The notes under the pieces were generated by a model, which was not told the origin of the DNA, did no database searches, and was given only the letters and a program-made list of their open reading frames with translations. From the NCBI RefSeq assembly GCF_000024965.1, contig NC_013530.1:186001-250000 (forward strand): a stretch of DNA of 64,000 bases. The letters run 5' to 3'. The position numbers and the translations under genes are program-made. Numbering within the stretch: position 1 is the first letter of the stretch; every line of letters starts with the position of its first letter. The DNA comes from Xylanimonas cellulosilytica DSM 15894. GTDB taxonomy: Bacteria; Actinomycetota; Actinomycetes; Actinomycetales; Cellulomonadaceae. Below, piece by piece: positions 49,620 to 59,700 of the stretch.

Positions 49620-50006
49620 TCAGACCAGGACGATCGGCCCCGGGTACCTGCTGACCGTCTCGTCGTGGGTCACGAGCGTGATCGACTCGGCCGTCGCCTG
49701 GGCGACCAGGATCCGGTCGAACGGGTCCGAGTGGATCGCCGGGAGGGCGGCGACGCGAGCTGCGTGGTCGCCCGTGACCGGCAGCTCCTCCAGGCCGGCC
49801 GCGATGGCGGTCGACCTCAGGGCGAACGGGTCCTTCGTGAAGTCGCTCCGGTCGAGCCCGGCCTTGATCGCCACCTCCCAGATCGACGCCGCCGAGAACA
49901 CGATCTGCGCCGCAGGATCGGCGAGCAGCTCGCGGCCACGCGCCGGCAGGCGCGGGTCGTCGTCGGCGAGCCACAGCAGGATGTGGGTGTCGATCAGCAG
50001 TCTCAC
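49620..50006 (-). CDS. PIN-domain toxin (VapC-like)
   Basis: A 128-residue PIN-domain ribonuclease of a type II toxin-antitoxin module. Acidic active-site residues are visible: Asp6 in LLIDTHILLWL, the Glu in AASIWEVAIKAGL, and Asp in HSDPFDRILVAQA and LVTHDETVSRY. SAASIWEVAIK and DPFDRILVAQ mark the YacB/VapC subgroup that pairs with Phd-type antitoxins. The GTG start overlaps the antitoxin stop (GTGA). Confidence 0.92.
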   Translation of the reverse strand: MRLLIDTHILLWLADDDPRLPARGRELLADPAAQIVFSAASIWEVAIKAGLDRSDFTKDPFALRSTAIAAGLEELPVTGDHAARVAALPAIHSDPFDRILVAQATAESITLVTHDETVSRYPGPIVLV

Positions 50007-50260
50007 GTCGAGGTGCCCTCGAAGAGGTCGCGGATCTCCTCGGCGTGCATGGTGTCGAAGTCCTCGGGGGCAGGCGTGCCGTGGCCGCGCATGAACCCGA
50101 ACCGCAGGTCGACCTCGGCCGGCGTCGCGTAGCTGATGTCCCTGGTGAGGTAGGCGACGTGCTTGCCCCCGCGGCCGATCGACAGCGTCTCGCCGGCCTC
50201 GACGCGCGCGAGCAGGCGGGACAGGTGGGTCTTCGCGTCGTGGACGTTGATCGTCTCCAT
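50003..50260 (-). CDS. Phd/YefM-type antitoxin
   Basis: An 85-residue antitoxin. The N-terminal Phd/YefM fold is METINVHDAKTHLSRLLARVEAGETLSIGRGGKHVAYL, which dimerises and binds DNA; the C-terminal part (EDFDTMHAEEIRDLFEG) should wrap the toxin. GGAGG lies close upstream of the ATG. It precedes the toxin as in most type II modules and is probably autoregulated through the palindrome at 50270-50286. Confidence 0.92.
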   Translation of the reverse strand: METINVHDAKTHLSRLLARVEAGETLSIGRGGKHVAYLTRDISYATPAEVDLRFGFMRGHGTPAPEDFDTMHAEEIRDLFEGTST

Positions 50261-50269
50261 CGCGCCTCC

Positions 50270-50286
50270 TTAGTCCAGTGGACTAA
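50270..50286. promoter_or_regulatory. Antitoxin operator palindrome
   Basis: TTAGTCCAGTGGACTAA is a perfect 17-bp palindrome (8-bp arms around a central G), 10 bp upstream of the antitoxin ATG. It probably overlaps the promoter and is the likely site of antitoxin/toxin autoregulation. Confidence 0.8.
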
Positions 50287-50414
50287 CTCTAGGTGTCTTC
50301 CGTGCTGCCGCACAAGGGTCTGCGCGGCGCCGCCGCGGACCCAGGGCGAGCCGGACAGGCCGGCGATCGGGGACACTGGGTGACAGCAACATCTGCCGAC
50401 ACGAGGAGCCCCAG

Positions 50415-51350
50415 GTGCCCCAGGGAACTGTCCGATGGTTCGACGCCGAGCGCGGGTTCGGCTTCATCGACGTCGGGAACGAGGCCGAGGACCTGTTCGT
50501 GCATGCGTCCGAGATCGTCGGCGACGACGGACCGAGGCTGCTCCGTGAGGGGCAGGCCGTCGAGTTCGAGGTCGGCGAGGGCGACCGTGGCCCGCAGGCG
50601 CGCCGCGTCCGGGTCACGGGCGACCGCGCCCCCGACGCACCCCTGGGCGTGCTCGGAACCGTCTCCTGGTACGAGCCGGCCAAGGGGTACGGCTTCGTCA
50701 CGCCCGACGGCGGCCGCGACGAGGTCTTCGTGCACAGCTCGGCCATCGTCGGGGGCGGTGTGATCTCGGAGGGGCAGCGGGTGGCGTTCCTCGTCGTCGA
50801 GGGGGAGAGAGGGCTGCAGGCGGACCACCTGCTGCCGCTCGGGTCCCAGGCGGCCCGGAGTGCCGGACCCTCGGACGGCGCGGACGGCACGGTGTCCTGG
50901 TACGACGACACCAAGGGCTTCGGGTTCGTCGCACCCGACTCGGGTGGTGAGGACGTCTTCGTCCACGTCAGTGCGCTCGGCCCGGGGCTGACCGAGCTCT
51001 TCGAGGGGGCGCGCGTGACGTACGACGTCGTCGAGGGCGAGCGAGGGCCGAACGCGCACGACGTGCGGCTCGTGCGCGTCTCCGGGGGTGCGCGCGCGGC
51101 GACAGACCGCGGTCGGCCGAGCCGTCCCGCGGCATCCGGCGGGCCGGTGCGCGGAGGCGAGGGCACCGTCGCGCGCTACGACGCGGAGCGCGGTTTCGGC
51201 TTCATCACTCCCGATGCCGGCGGCGCCGACCTGTTCGTGCACGTGTCGGTCCTGCGGGGCGTCGGGGATCTGGCGGAGGGCGATCGGGTCCGCTTCAAGG
51301 TGCGGCAGAGCGACCGAGGGCCGCAGGCCGACGGCGTCGAGCTGGTGTGA
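50415..51350 (+). CDS. Protein with four tandem cold-shock domains
   Basis: A 311-residue protein built of four cold-shock domains, nucleic-acid-binding OB folds that normally occur singly (~67 residues) in bacteria. Domain 1 (~1-69): [25 protein letters not shown]. Domain 2 (~79-145): [25 protein letters not shown]. Domain 3 (~156-222): [25 protein letters not shown]. Domain 4 (~248-311): [28 protein letters not shown]1 and RNP2 are intact in all four. Each domain ends with a (E/D)RGPQA-like strand; linkers vary, the longest (~222-248) being Arg/Ala/Ser/Pro-rich. GTG start with GAGGAG upstream. It is divergent from the toxin-antitoxin operon and precedes dnaK. Probable RNA chaperone or regulator. 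Confidence 0.93.
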   Translation: MPQGTVRWFDAERGFGFIDVGNEAEDLFVHASEIVGDDGPRLLREGQAVEFEVGEGDRGPQARRVRVTGDRAPDAPLGVLGTVSWYEPAKGYGFVTPDGGRDEVFVHSSAIVGGGVISEGQRVAFLVVEGERGLQADHLLPLGSQAARSAGPSDGADGTVSWYDDTKGFGFVAPDSGGEDVFVHVSALGPGLTELFEGARVTYDVVEGERGPNAHDVRLVRVSGGARAATDRGRPSRPAASGGPVRGGEGTVARYDAERGFGFITPDAGGADLFVHVSVLRGVGDLAEGDRVRFKVRQSDRGPQADGVELV

Positions 51351-51369
51351 GCCGGAGTTCGCCGTCCGT

Positions 51370-51398
51370 GAAAGTTGAGTGAAGCACGCTCAACTTTC
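51370..51398. promoter_or_regulatory. HAIR element 1 (HspR operator)
   Basis: GAAAGTTGAG and CTCAACTTTC are perfect 10-bp arms separated by 9 nt. This matches the HAIR pattern CTTGAG-N9-CTCAAG bound by HspR, with G in the second position. It lies just upstream of the dnaK promoter. Confidence 0.85.
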
Positions 51399-51409
51399 AC
51401 CGTCGTGGT

Positions 51410-51456
51410 TTGCCTTGACGGGGCGCGCGAACTAAGTTGAGCGCAGCAGACTCAAC
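51410..51456 (+). promoter_or_regulatory. dnaK promoter with HAIR element 2
   Basis: TTGCCT (51410-51415) and TAAGTT (51433-51438), 17 bp apart, form the promoter. A second HAIR-like repeat, GTTGAG-N9-CTCAAC (51436-51456), overlaps the -10 and start region, so HspR bound there would block transcription. Confidence 0.8.
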
Positions 51457-51482
51457 CCCAGCAGTACCGGAGGAACCCCACC

Positions 51483-53344
<1,862 letters not shown>

Positions 53345-53348
<4 letters not shown>

Positions 53349-53998
53349 CGGACGAGCCGCAGCGCACGCCGGGCAACGAGGAGGACAAGCCCTTCTCGTT
53401 CACCGACAAGCGCAAGGTCGACCCCACCTCGGGCGCCCCGCGGGTTCCTGAGGAGACCGCCGACGCCGGTGCGGGGACGGGGGCCGCCCACGAGGGCGCC
53501 CCCGCCTCCGGGGCGGCCGACGCCGACCCGCTCGCCGGCCTCGACTTCGAGCCGTCCGCGGAGACCGCCGAGCTCGAGAAGGCCAAGGCCGACGCGGCCG
53601 ATCACCTGGACGCGCTCCAGCGGGAGCGGGCGTCGTTCACGAACTACCGCAACCGGGCGCTGCGCGACCAGGAGGCCGCCCGCACCCGGGGTCTCGAGGA
53701 CGTGCTGACCGCGCTGCTGCCGGTGCTCGACGACATCGAGCGGGCCAAGTCGCACGCCGAGCTCGTCGGCCCGATGGCCGCGATCGCGGAGAAGCTGGAC
53801 GCCTCGCTGGCCAAGTTCGGCATCGAGCGGTTCGGCGCGGTGGGCGAGGTCTTCGACCCGACCCAGCACGAGGCGCTCATGCACCGGGAGACCGACACGG
53901 TCACCGAGCCGACCATCGAGCTGGTCGTCGAGCCGGGGTACCGGATCGGCGAGCGGATCGTCCGGGCGGCCCGCGTCGGCGTCGTCGGCCCCGAGTAG
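53345..53998 (+). CDS. grpE: Nucleotide exchange factor GrpE
   Basis: A 217-residue GrpE, which releases ADP from DnaK. Residues 1-75 are acidic and disordered; the long coiled-coil helix starts at ~76 ([34 protein letters not shown]), followed by the four-helix and beta part with [22 protein letters not shown] and the end [21 protein letters not shown]. It begins at a GTG overlapping the dnaK stop. An array of eight hairpin repeats separates it from dnaJ. Confidence 0.96.
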
Positions 53999-54006
53999 CC
54001 CCACCC

Positions 54007-54310
54007 GGTGGTCGAGCCTGTCGAAACCACCACCCACCCCGGTGGTTGAGCCTGTCGAAACCACCACCCAACCCGGTGGTTGAGCCTGTCGAAACCACCA
54101 GCCAACCCGGTGGTTGAGCCTGTCGAAACCACCACCCACCCCGGTGGTTGAGCCTGTCGAAACCACCACCCAACCCGGTGGTTGAGCCTGTCGAAACCAC
54201 CAGCCAACCCGGTGGTTGAGCCTGTCGAAACCACCACCCACCCCGGTGGTTGAGCCTGTCGAAACCACTTCGTTCTCGCGGGCGAAGCGGTCTCGACCGG
54301 CTCGACCACC
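54007..54310. repeat. Eight-copy hairpin repeat array, 34-bp period, between grpE and dnaJ
   Basis: Copies start at 54007, 54041, 54075, 54109, 54143, 54177, 54211 and 54245, an exact 34-bp period. The 9-bp spacers follow the order A B C A B C A (A = ACCCACCCC, B = ACCCAACCC, C = AGCCAACCC), so a 102-bp three-copy unit has itself been duplicated. The first copy has GGTGGTCGAG; the last ends CCACT. A diverged inverted copy (~54287-54310) closes the array. Confidence 0.97.
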
Positions 54311-54337
54311 AGCTCCATCCGTACGAGAGGAGGCGTC

Positions 54338-55339
54338 GTGACCGGACAAGACTGGATCGAGAAGGACTTCTACGCCGCGCTCGGCGTCCCCAAGGATGCC
54401 GACGACGCGGCGATCAAGAAGGCCTACCGCAAGCTCGCGCGCCAGCACCACCCGGACCAGAACCAGGGTGACGCGAAGGCCGAGTCGCGGTTCAAGGAGA
54501 TCGGGGAGGCGTACGCCGTCCTCTCCGACGCCGAGCAGCGCAAGCAGTACGACGCGCTGCGCGCGATGGCGGGCGGCGGAGCCCGGTTCCAGGCCGGCGG
54601 GCCCGGCGGCGGTGCCGGCGGGTTCGAGGACATCTTCGGCGCCATGTTCAGCGGCGGCGCCCCCGCGGGGGCCGGTCAGCAGCGCTTCCAGACCGGCGGC
54701 GGCGGCTTCGAGGACATCCTCGGCCAGATGTTCGGCGGTGGCGGCGCGGGCGGGTTCGGTGCGCGCCGGGCGGGGTTCCAGACCGCGGAGCGCGGCGCCG
54801 ACCTCGCCGCCGCGACGACTCTCGACTTCCGGACCGCCGTCCAGGGCGCGACGGTCGAGCTGGGGATCGACGGGAAGAAGGTCACCACGCGCATCCCCGC
54901 GGGTGTCAACGACGGCCAGAAGCTGCGCATCCGCGGCAAGGGCCGTCCCGGCACCGGGGGTGGTGAGGCCGGTGACCTGGTGCTCACCGTCCACGTGAAG
55001 CCCCACCCCGTGTTCACCCTGTCGGGCCGCGACCTGCGCGCCACCGTGCCCGTCACGTTCGTGGAGGCGACGCTCGGCGCCCAGGTGGACGTTCCCACCC
55101 TCAGCGGCGAGACCGTCACCCTCAAGGTCCCCGCGGGGACGCCGTCGGGCCGCGTGCTCCGCGTCAAGGGTCGTGGCGTCGGCACGGCCAAGGGCACCGG
55201 CGACCTGCTGGTCACGGTCCAGGTGGCCGTGCCGCAGAAGCTGAGCAAGAAGGCGAAGGAGGCGCTCGAGGCGTTCGCCGCCGCGAGCGACCACGAGGAC
55301 GTGCGCGCGGACCTGGCAGCCCGCGCCGCCCAGGTGTAG
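54338..55339 (+). CDS. dnaJ: DnaJ-type J-domain co-chaperone without zinc finger (class II)
   Basis: A 333-residue J protein that stimulates DnaK ATPase. The J domain is residues ~8-72 (DFYAALGVPKDADDAAIKKAYRKLARQHHPDQN, with the HPD motif); then a Gly/Phe-rich region with duplicated FEDIFGAMF and FEDILGQMF segments, followed by the two beta-barrel substrate domains (VTTRIPAGVNDGQKLRIRGKG). The four CXXCXGXG zinc repeats of class I DnaJ are absent; the protein has no cysteine. This resembles the DnaJ that is co-transcribed with hspR in Actinobacteria. The GTG follows GAGAGGAGG. Confidence 0.93.
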   Translation: MTGQDWIEKDFYAALGVPKDADDAAIKKAYRKLARQHHPDQNQGDAKAESRFKEIGEAYAVLSDAEQRKQYDALRAMAGGGARFQAGGPGGGAGGFEDIFGAMFSGGAPAGAGQQRFQTGGGGFEDILGQMFGGGGAGGFGARRAGFQTAERGADLAAATTLDFRTAVQGATVELGIDGKKVTTRIPAGVNDGQKLRIRGKGRPGTGGGEAGDLVLTVHVKPHPVFTLSGRDLRATVPVTFVEATLGAQVDVPTLSGETVTLKVPAGTPSGRVLRVKGRGVGTAKGTGDLLVTVQVAVPQKLSKKAKEALEAFAAASDHEDVRADLAARAAQV

Positions 55340-55346
55340 GTGCCCC

Positions 55347-55805
55347 GTGAACGACGACGCACCGGTCCTCACGGTCACCCAGGCGGCCCAGCTCGCCGGG
55401 ATGCACCCGCAGACGCTGCGGCAGTACGACCGGCTCGGCATCGTGGTGCCCCGTCGCACCCTGGGCCGGGGCCGGCGCTACTCGCGGCGCGACGTCGCCA
55501 AGCTGCTCGAGGTGCAGCGGCTCGCCCAGGGGGAGGGCATCAACCTCGCCGGCATCAAGCGGATCCTCGACCTGCAGAGCCACGTGTCCGTGCTCGAGGC
55601 GCAGCTCGCGAAGCTGCTCGCCTACCAGGCCGAGCTGTACGAGGCCGAGCGCCGGGTCTTCGCGGCGGGGACGGTCGAGGGCGACGTCGTCGTCGTCCAG
55701 CGAGGGCGGCGCGCGCACCGCGAGCACCTGCGCCTCGAGGCCGCGCCGAACGACCGCTCCGGGGCGCTCGTGCTGTGGCGGCCTCGTCCGGCTCGCGAGG
55801 ACTGA
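55347..55805 (+). CDS. hspR: Heat-shock repressor HspR (MerR family)
   Basis: A 152-residue MerR-family repressor of the dnaK operon. The winged HTH is LTVTQAAQLAGMHPQTLRQYDRLGIVVPRRTLGRGRRYSRRDVAKL, followed by the helix GEGINLAGIKRILDLQ and a coiled-coil dimer helix (VSVLEAQLAKLLAYQAELYEAE). In Streptomyces, HspR needs DnaK as co-repressor, forming a feedback loop; the two HAIR sites before dnaK are its expected targets. GTG start, 7 bp behind dnaJ. Gene order dnaK-grpE-dnaJ-hspR is the actinobacterial standard. Confidence 0.95.
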   Translation: MNDDAPVLTVTQAAQLAGMHPQTLRQYDRLGIVVPRRTLGRGRRYSRRDVAKLLEVQRLAQGEGINLAGIKRILDLQSHVSVLEAQLAKLLAYQAELYEAERRVFAAGTVEGDVVVVQRGRRAHREHLRLEAAPNDRSGALVLWRPRPARED

Positions 55806-55839
55806 ATCGGCTCGCGAGGCGTGAGGACTGAGCCGGCTG

Positions 55840-56604
55840 CTACCGGCCGAGCTGGCCCAGCAGCTCGACGGCGTCGGTGTGCGCGGCGGGCAGCTGCTCC
55901 ACCCACACCCGGGTCGGCCTGCGCATCGCCCCGGCGAGGCCGAGGATCTCGGCGTTCTTCTCCACCACCCGGCGCAGCGTGCCCGCGAGCTGCGGGGTGC
56001 CCTGACCGCGCGGGCACAGCACCACGTAGATCCCGTCGGCCAGCACGGCCATCGGGTACCCGTCGCCGAACACCTGGCCCAGCGTGCGCCCCACCGTCGC
56101 CGAGCGGGCCATGCGCCGCCAGGCGTCGAGGTCGTCGAGCGCGACGTCGAGGACGACGAGGCAGAAGGTCTCGGTGGCCGACGTGCCGTCCCGCTCCGCC
56201 TGGCCGTACGCCTCGCGCAGCCGTTCGCCGAGGTACTCCGCCGTCGGCAGGCCCGTCCCGGGGTCACGCACGACGGCGTGATCCGGCACGGACTCGTGCC
56301 CCTCGGCCCAGCCGATCGCCAGGGCGCGCATCGCGTCGACGTCGACCGGCCGCTCCAGGGCGCGGTAGAGGCAGCTGAGGTCGTCCAGCGACTCGCCCAT
56401 CCCCACCCCGGCGCTGCCGCGGGCGGCACCGAGCCGCTGTGCGGCCGCGACGGGCGTCCGGTGGGCCTCGACGGCCTCGACCAGGGCGTCCACCGCAGGG
56501 TGGTACCAGTCGTTCGGCCGCAGCCACACGCCCGCCAGGCTGCCGGCCCGCCACCGTTCTCGCAGGTCAGGAGAGCCTGGCGTCTCTGCCAGGAAGCGCT
56601 TCAC
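55840..56604 (-). CDS. Degenerate GGDEF-fold protein
   Basis: About 254 residues. The C-terminal ~150 residues have the layout of a diguanylate cyclase domain: VVRDPGTGLPTAEYLGERLREAYG fits DPLTGLPNRRYL, and FCLVVLDVALDD, TVGRTLGQVFGDGYPMAVLADGIYVVLCPRG fit the following strands. The GGDEF signature itself is replaced by ADGIY, so no cyclase activity is expected; it might bind a nucleotide or a partner. The N-terminal ~110 residues (WRAGSLAGVWLRPNDWYHPAVDALVEAVEA) are helical and unrecognised. The GTG at 56604 has a GGGGG run eight bases upstream; the ATG at 56631 is an alternative. It is divergent from the sigma-factor fusion gene. Confidence 0.7.
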   Translation of the reverse strand: MKRFLAETPGSPDLRERWRAGSLAGVWLRPNDWYHPAVDALVEAVEAHRTPVAAAQRLGAARGSAGVGMGESLDDLSCLYRALERPVDVDAMRALAIGWAEGHESVPDHAVVRDPGTGLPTAEYLGERLREAYGQAERDGTSATETFCLVVLDVALDDLDAWRRMARSATVGRTLGQVFGDGYPMAVLADGIYVVLCPRGQGTPQLAGTLRRVVEKNAEILGLAGAMRRPTRVWVEQLPAAHTDAVELLGQLGR

Positions 56605-56683
56605 GATCGGTTTACCCCCACGGGCCACCATTCTCCCGCAGTGACGCCGCAGGCACAAAGGTCCGCGCGGTCTCACAGGGAGG

Positions 56684-56720
56684 TTTCACCCTCCGCCGGC
56701 GGGTGAAAGCGCCGTATAGT
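56684..56720 (+). promoter_or_regulatory. Inverted repeat and -10 element before the sigma-fusion gene
   Basis: TTTCACCC (56684-56691) and GGGTGAAA (56701-56708) are perfect 8-bp arms with a 9-nt spacer. TATAGT (56715-56720) follows as a strong -10 element, so the palindrome covers the -35 region and looks like an operator in the divergent gap. Confidence 0.65.
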
Positions 56721-56784
56721 GACGGCGCTGCCGCAAACACCCACGACCCGGTGATGTGACGGCCAGGTCAGATCGGCGGGGTTC

Positions 56785-59700
56785 GTGACGGACGTCTACA
56801 TCGAGTCGGGAGATCAGCCCTCGTCGCCCAGCGACGCGGAGCTGATCCTTGAGGTGCGCGGGGGAGATCTCGACGCCTATGGCGCGCTCTACGCGCGCCA
56901 CGCGGGTGCCGCGCGGCGCCTCGCGCAGTCGTACGTCCGCAACGCCGCGGACGCCGACGACGTCGTCGCCGACGCGTTCGCGCGCGTGCTGCGGGTGCTC
57001 CAGTCCGGTCGTGGGCCGGACCAGATGTTCCGGGCCTACCTGTTCACCGTGGTCAAGAACGTCGCCATCGAGGTGGCCAAGGGCCATCGCCGCATGCAGC
57101 CCACCGACGACGAGGCGACGTTCGAGACCGCCCTGTTCTCCGAGGTGTCGTCGGAGGACCCGACGCTCGCGGGGTTCGAGAAGACCGTCGTCTCGCGCGC
57201 CTACCGCAACCTGCCCGAACGGTGGCAGGCCGTGCTCTGGTACACGGAGGTCGAGGGATACACCCCGGCACAGATCGCACCCGTCCTCGGGCTCACCGCG
57301 AACGGCGTCTCCGCGCTCGCCTACCGTGCGCGCGAAGGGCTGCGCGTCGGCTACCTGCAGGAGCACCTCTCGGGGTTCACGGCCGACGGCTGCCGCACCG
57401 TCAACCCGCTGCTCGGCGGATACGTGCGCGGCTCGCTCGCCAGCCGCGAGATCGCCAAGGTCGACGCGCACCTCAAGACCTGCGGTGACTGCCGAACCCT
57501 CGTGCTGGAGCTGTCCGACGTCGCGCACGGCATGCGCGGGGTGATCGCACCGCTCGTCCTCGGTGGTCTCGGCCTCGGCCTGGTGTCCGCGCTCCCGCTC
57601 GGCGCGCTCGTCGGTGCCGGCGTGACGAGCGCCGCGGGGGCCGCAGGGGGTGCCGGCGTCGTCGGCGGTGCGGCGACGGGCGCCACGGTGACAGGGTCGT
57701 TCGGTGCGGCCGGTTCTGCGGGGACGGCCGGTGCCGCCGCGGGCACGGCCGGCGCCGCGGGCACGGCTGGCGCTACGGCCGGAGTCGGAGCCGGTGCCGC
57801 CGGAGCGACCGGAGCCGCGACCGGTGCCGTGGCCGGCACTGCCGGCGCCACGACCGCCGGAGCAGCCGCAGCGTCGTCGGGCGCCGGGTCCATCGCGGCC
57901 GGACTCGGTGCCGCCACCGCAAGCGTGGCGACGTCGGCAGGATCGGCGGCTGCGGCGACCGGCACCACCGCCGTGACGGCCGCGACCACCGCCGCGTCGT
58001 CCACCGCCGTCGCCTCCACGCTCGCCGCCTCGACCGCTGGCGCCGTCGTCGGCACCTCGAGCGTGGCGGCAGCGGCGAGCGCCGTCGCCGTGGCCGCCGT
58101 CGGCGTCGTCACCGTGCTCCATGCGCTCGCACCGTCGTCGGGCGACATCCCCACGCCGCAGGCCACCTCGATCGTCACGACCCTCCCGGGCCTGCAGGCT
58201 CCGGCCGAGATCGGCCCCGTCGAGCCCACGCCGCAGGTGTCGCCGTCGCAGCTTCCCGCGTTCGCTCAGGCGCCGGTCGTCGCCCTGGTGGACCCGGCCA
58301 AGCTCGCGGTCGCCCCGGTGAGCACCGGGACGCTCCAGCCGCGGGTGCCGCAGCGGGTGAAGCTCACGGTCGCCAACACCGGTGAGCAGACGGCCGTCGG
58401 GACCACCGTCCGCTTCGACCTCGCGGACGGCCTGTCGCCGGTCTTCGCGTCGTCGACGGGTGCCAGGGGCGCCCCGATCGCCGGGCTGCCGCTCGACGCC
58501 GCCGCGCTGCCGTGCCGTCCGGCCGACGACGACGCCGACGTCGTCTGCCGGCTCGGTGACGTGCCGGGCGGTTCCACGACGACGTTCGCGTTCGACGTCG
58601 TCGCCCGCAACGGCGGGACCTACGACATCACGGGCCAGGTGTGGGCCTCCGGGCTGAAGCCGTCCGCCATCGCCCTGGTTCCCGCGGTCGTCGACCACTA
58701 CGGGGCCGAGCTGACCGCCGAGCTCGGGACGCTGGACGACCTCGCGAACCCGGGCGTCGGCACCCTGCCGGTCTCGGTCGTCAACTCGGGTGACGAGCCC
58801 GCCGCCGAAGGCTGGTCGGTGGACGTCACCCTGCCGGACGGCCTGACGCTCGCGGGTGTCGAGGGCGGCCTGGACTGCACGACCGACCCGCAGGCCGCCG
58901 GGCACCTGACCTGTGTGGCCGCGAACCCGGCGACGCTGCGCCCGGGAGTCGGGGCGTTCGCGTCGCTGCGGGTGCTCGCCCCGGCGACCCCGACCAACGG
59001 CACCCTGACGGCTAGGGCCATACCTGTCGCGGCCGACGGCGGTCACGTCGTCGCGGGCACCGGTGCGATCAACGTGCAGGCGCCCTGGGCAGGGGCGGCA
59101 CCGATCGGGGTCACCACGTGGTGCGCCGCGACGGGGAACCTTGCGACGGCCGACGTCGTCGTCGGGGGCACGTTCGTGAACACGACGTCGCAGACGGTGA
59201 CGGCGCGGCTCGAGGCCGCCGGCTCGGCGGCCGTCGGGCGGGCGCTCGCCCCGGGCGAGAGCGTCCGGCTCGCGCTGCACGACGGTGCCCGCGTGCCGGC
59301 GGGGACGGCGACGTGGATCCTGAGCACGACGGTCGCGGGCCGCGAGTACACGACCTCGGTCGGGGGCGGCGACGTCGCGGCGACCGACTGCTACGTCCCG
59401 GAGTGGGACGTGACCACGGCCGTCGTACCGCGCAACGAGGCCGGCCAGATCCGGCTCACGGGCACGATCACGAACCGGACCACCGAGGCGATGCGGGTCG
59501 ACCTGCGCGCCGCGGGCCGCACGTCGGCGCCCGTGACGGTCGCGGCCGGCGAGAGCGCCACGCTCGTCCTCGACACGCAGACCCGCAAGCTTCCGGCGGG
59601 CGTCGCGAGGTTCGGCCTGTCCCGCTGGGTCACCGACGTGGACGGCGACCAGCCACGCGCCGCCGTCGAGCCGGAGAAGCCCGCAACGGTGCGCTACGCC

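Noticed and set aside
51360-51480. CIRCE element for HrcA control of dnaK
   Set aside because: No TTAGCACTC-N9-GAGTGCTAA; the inverted repeats match HAIR, and hspR is in the operon.
54007-54269. CRISPR-like appearance of the 34-bp array
   Set aside because: Spacers are only 9 bp and come in three recurring types, no cas genes are near, and the same 25-bp unit is dispersed elsewhere.
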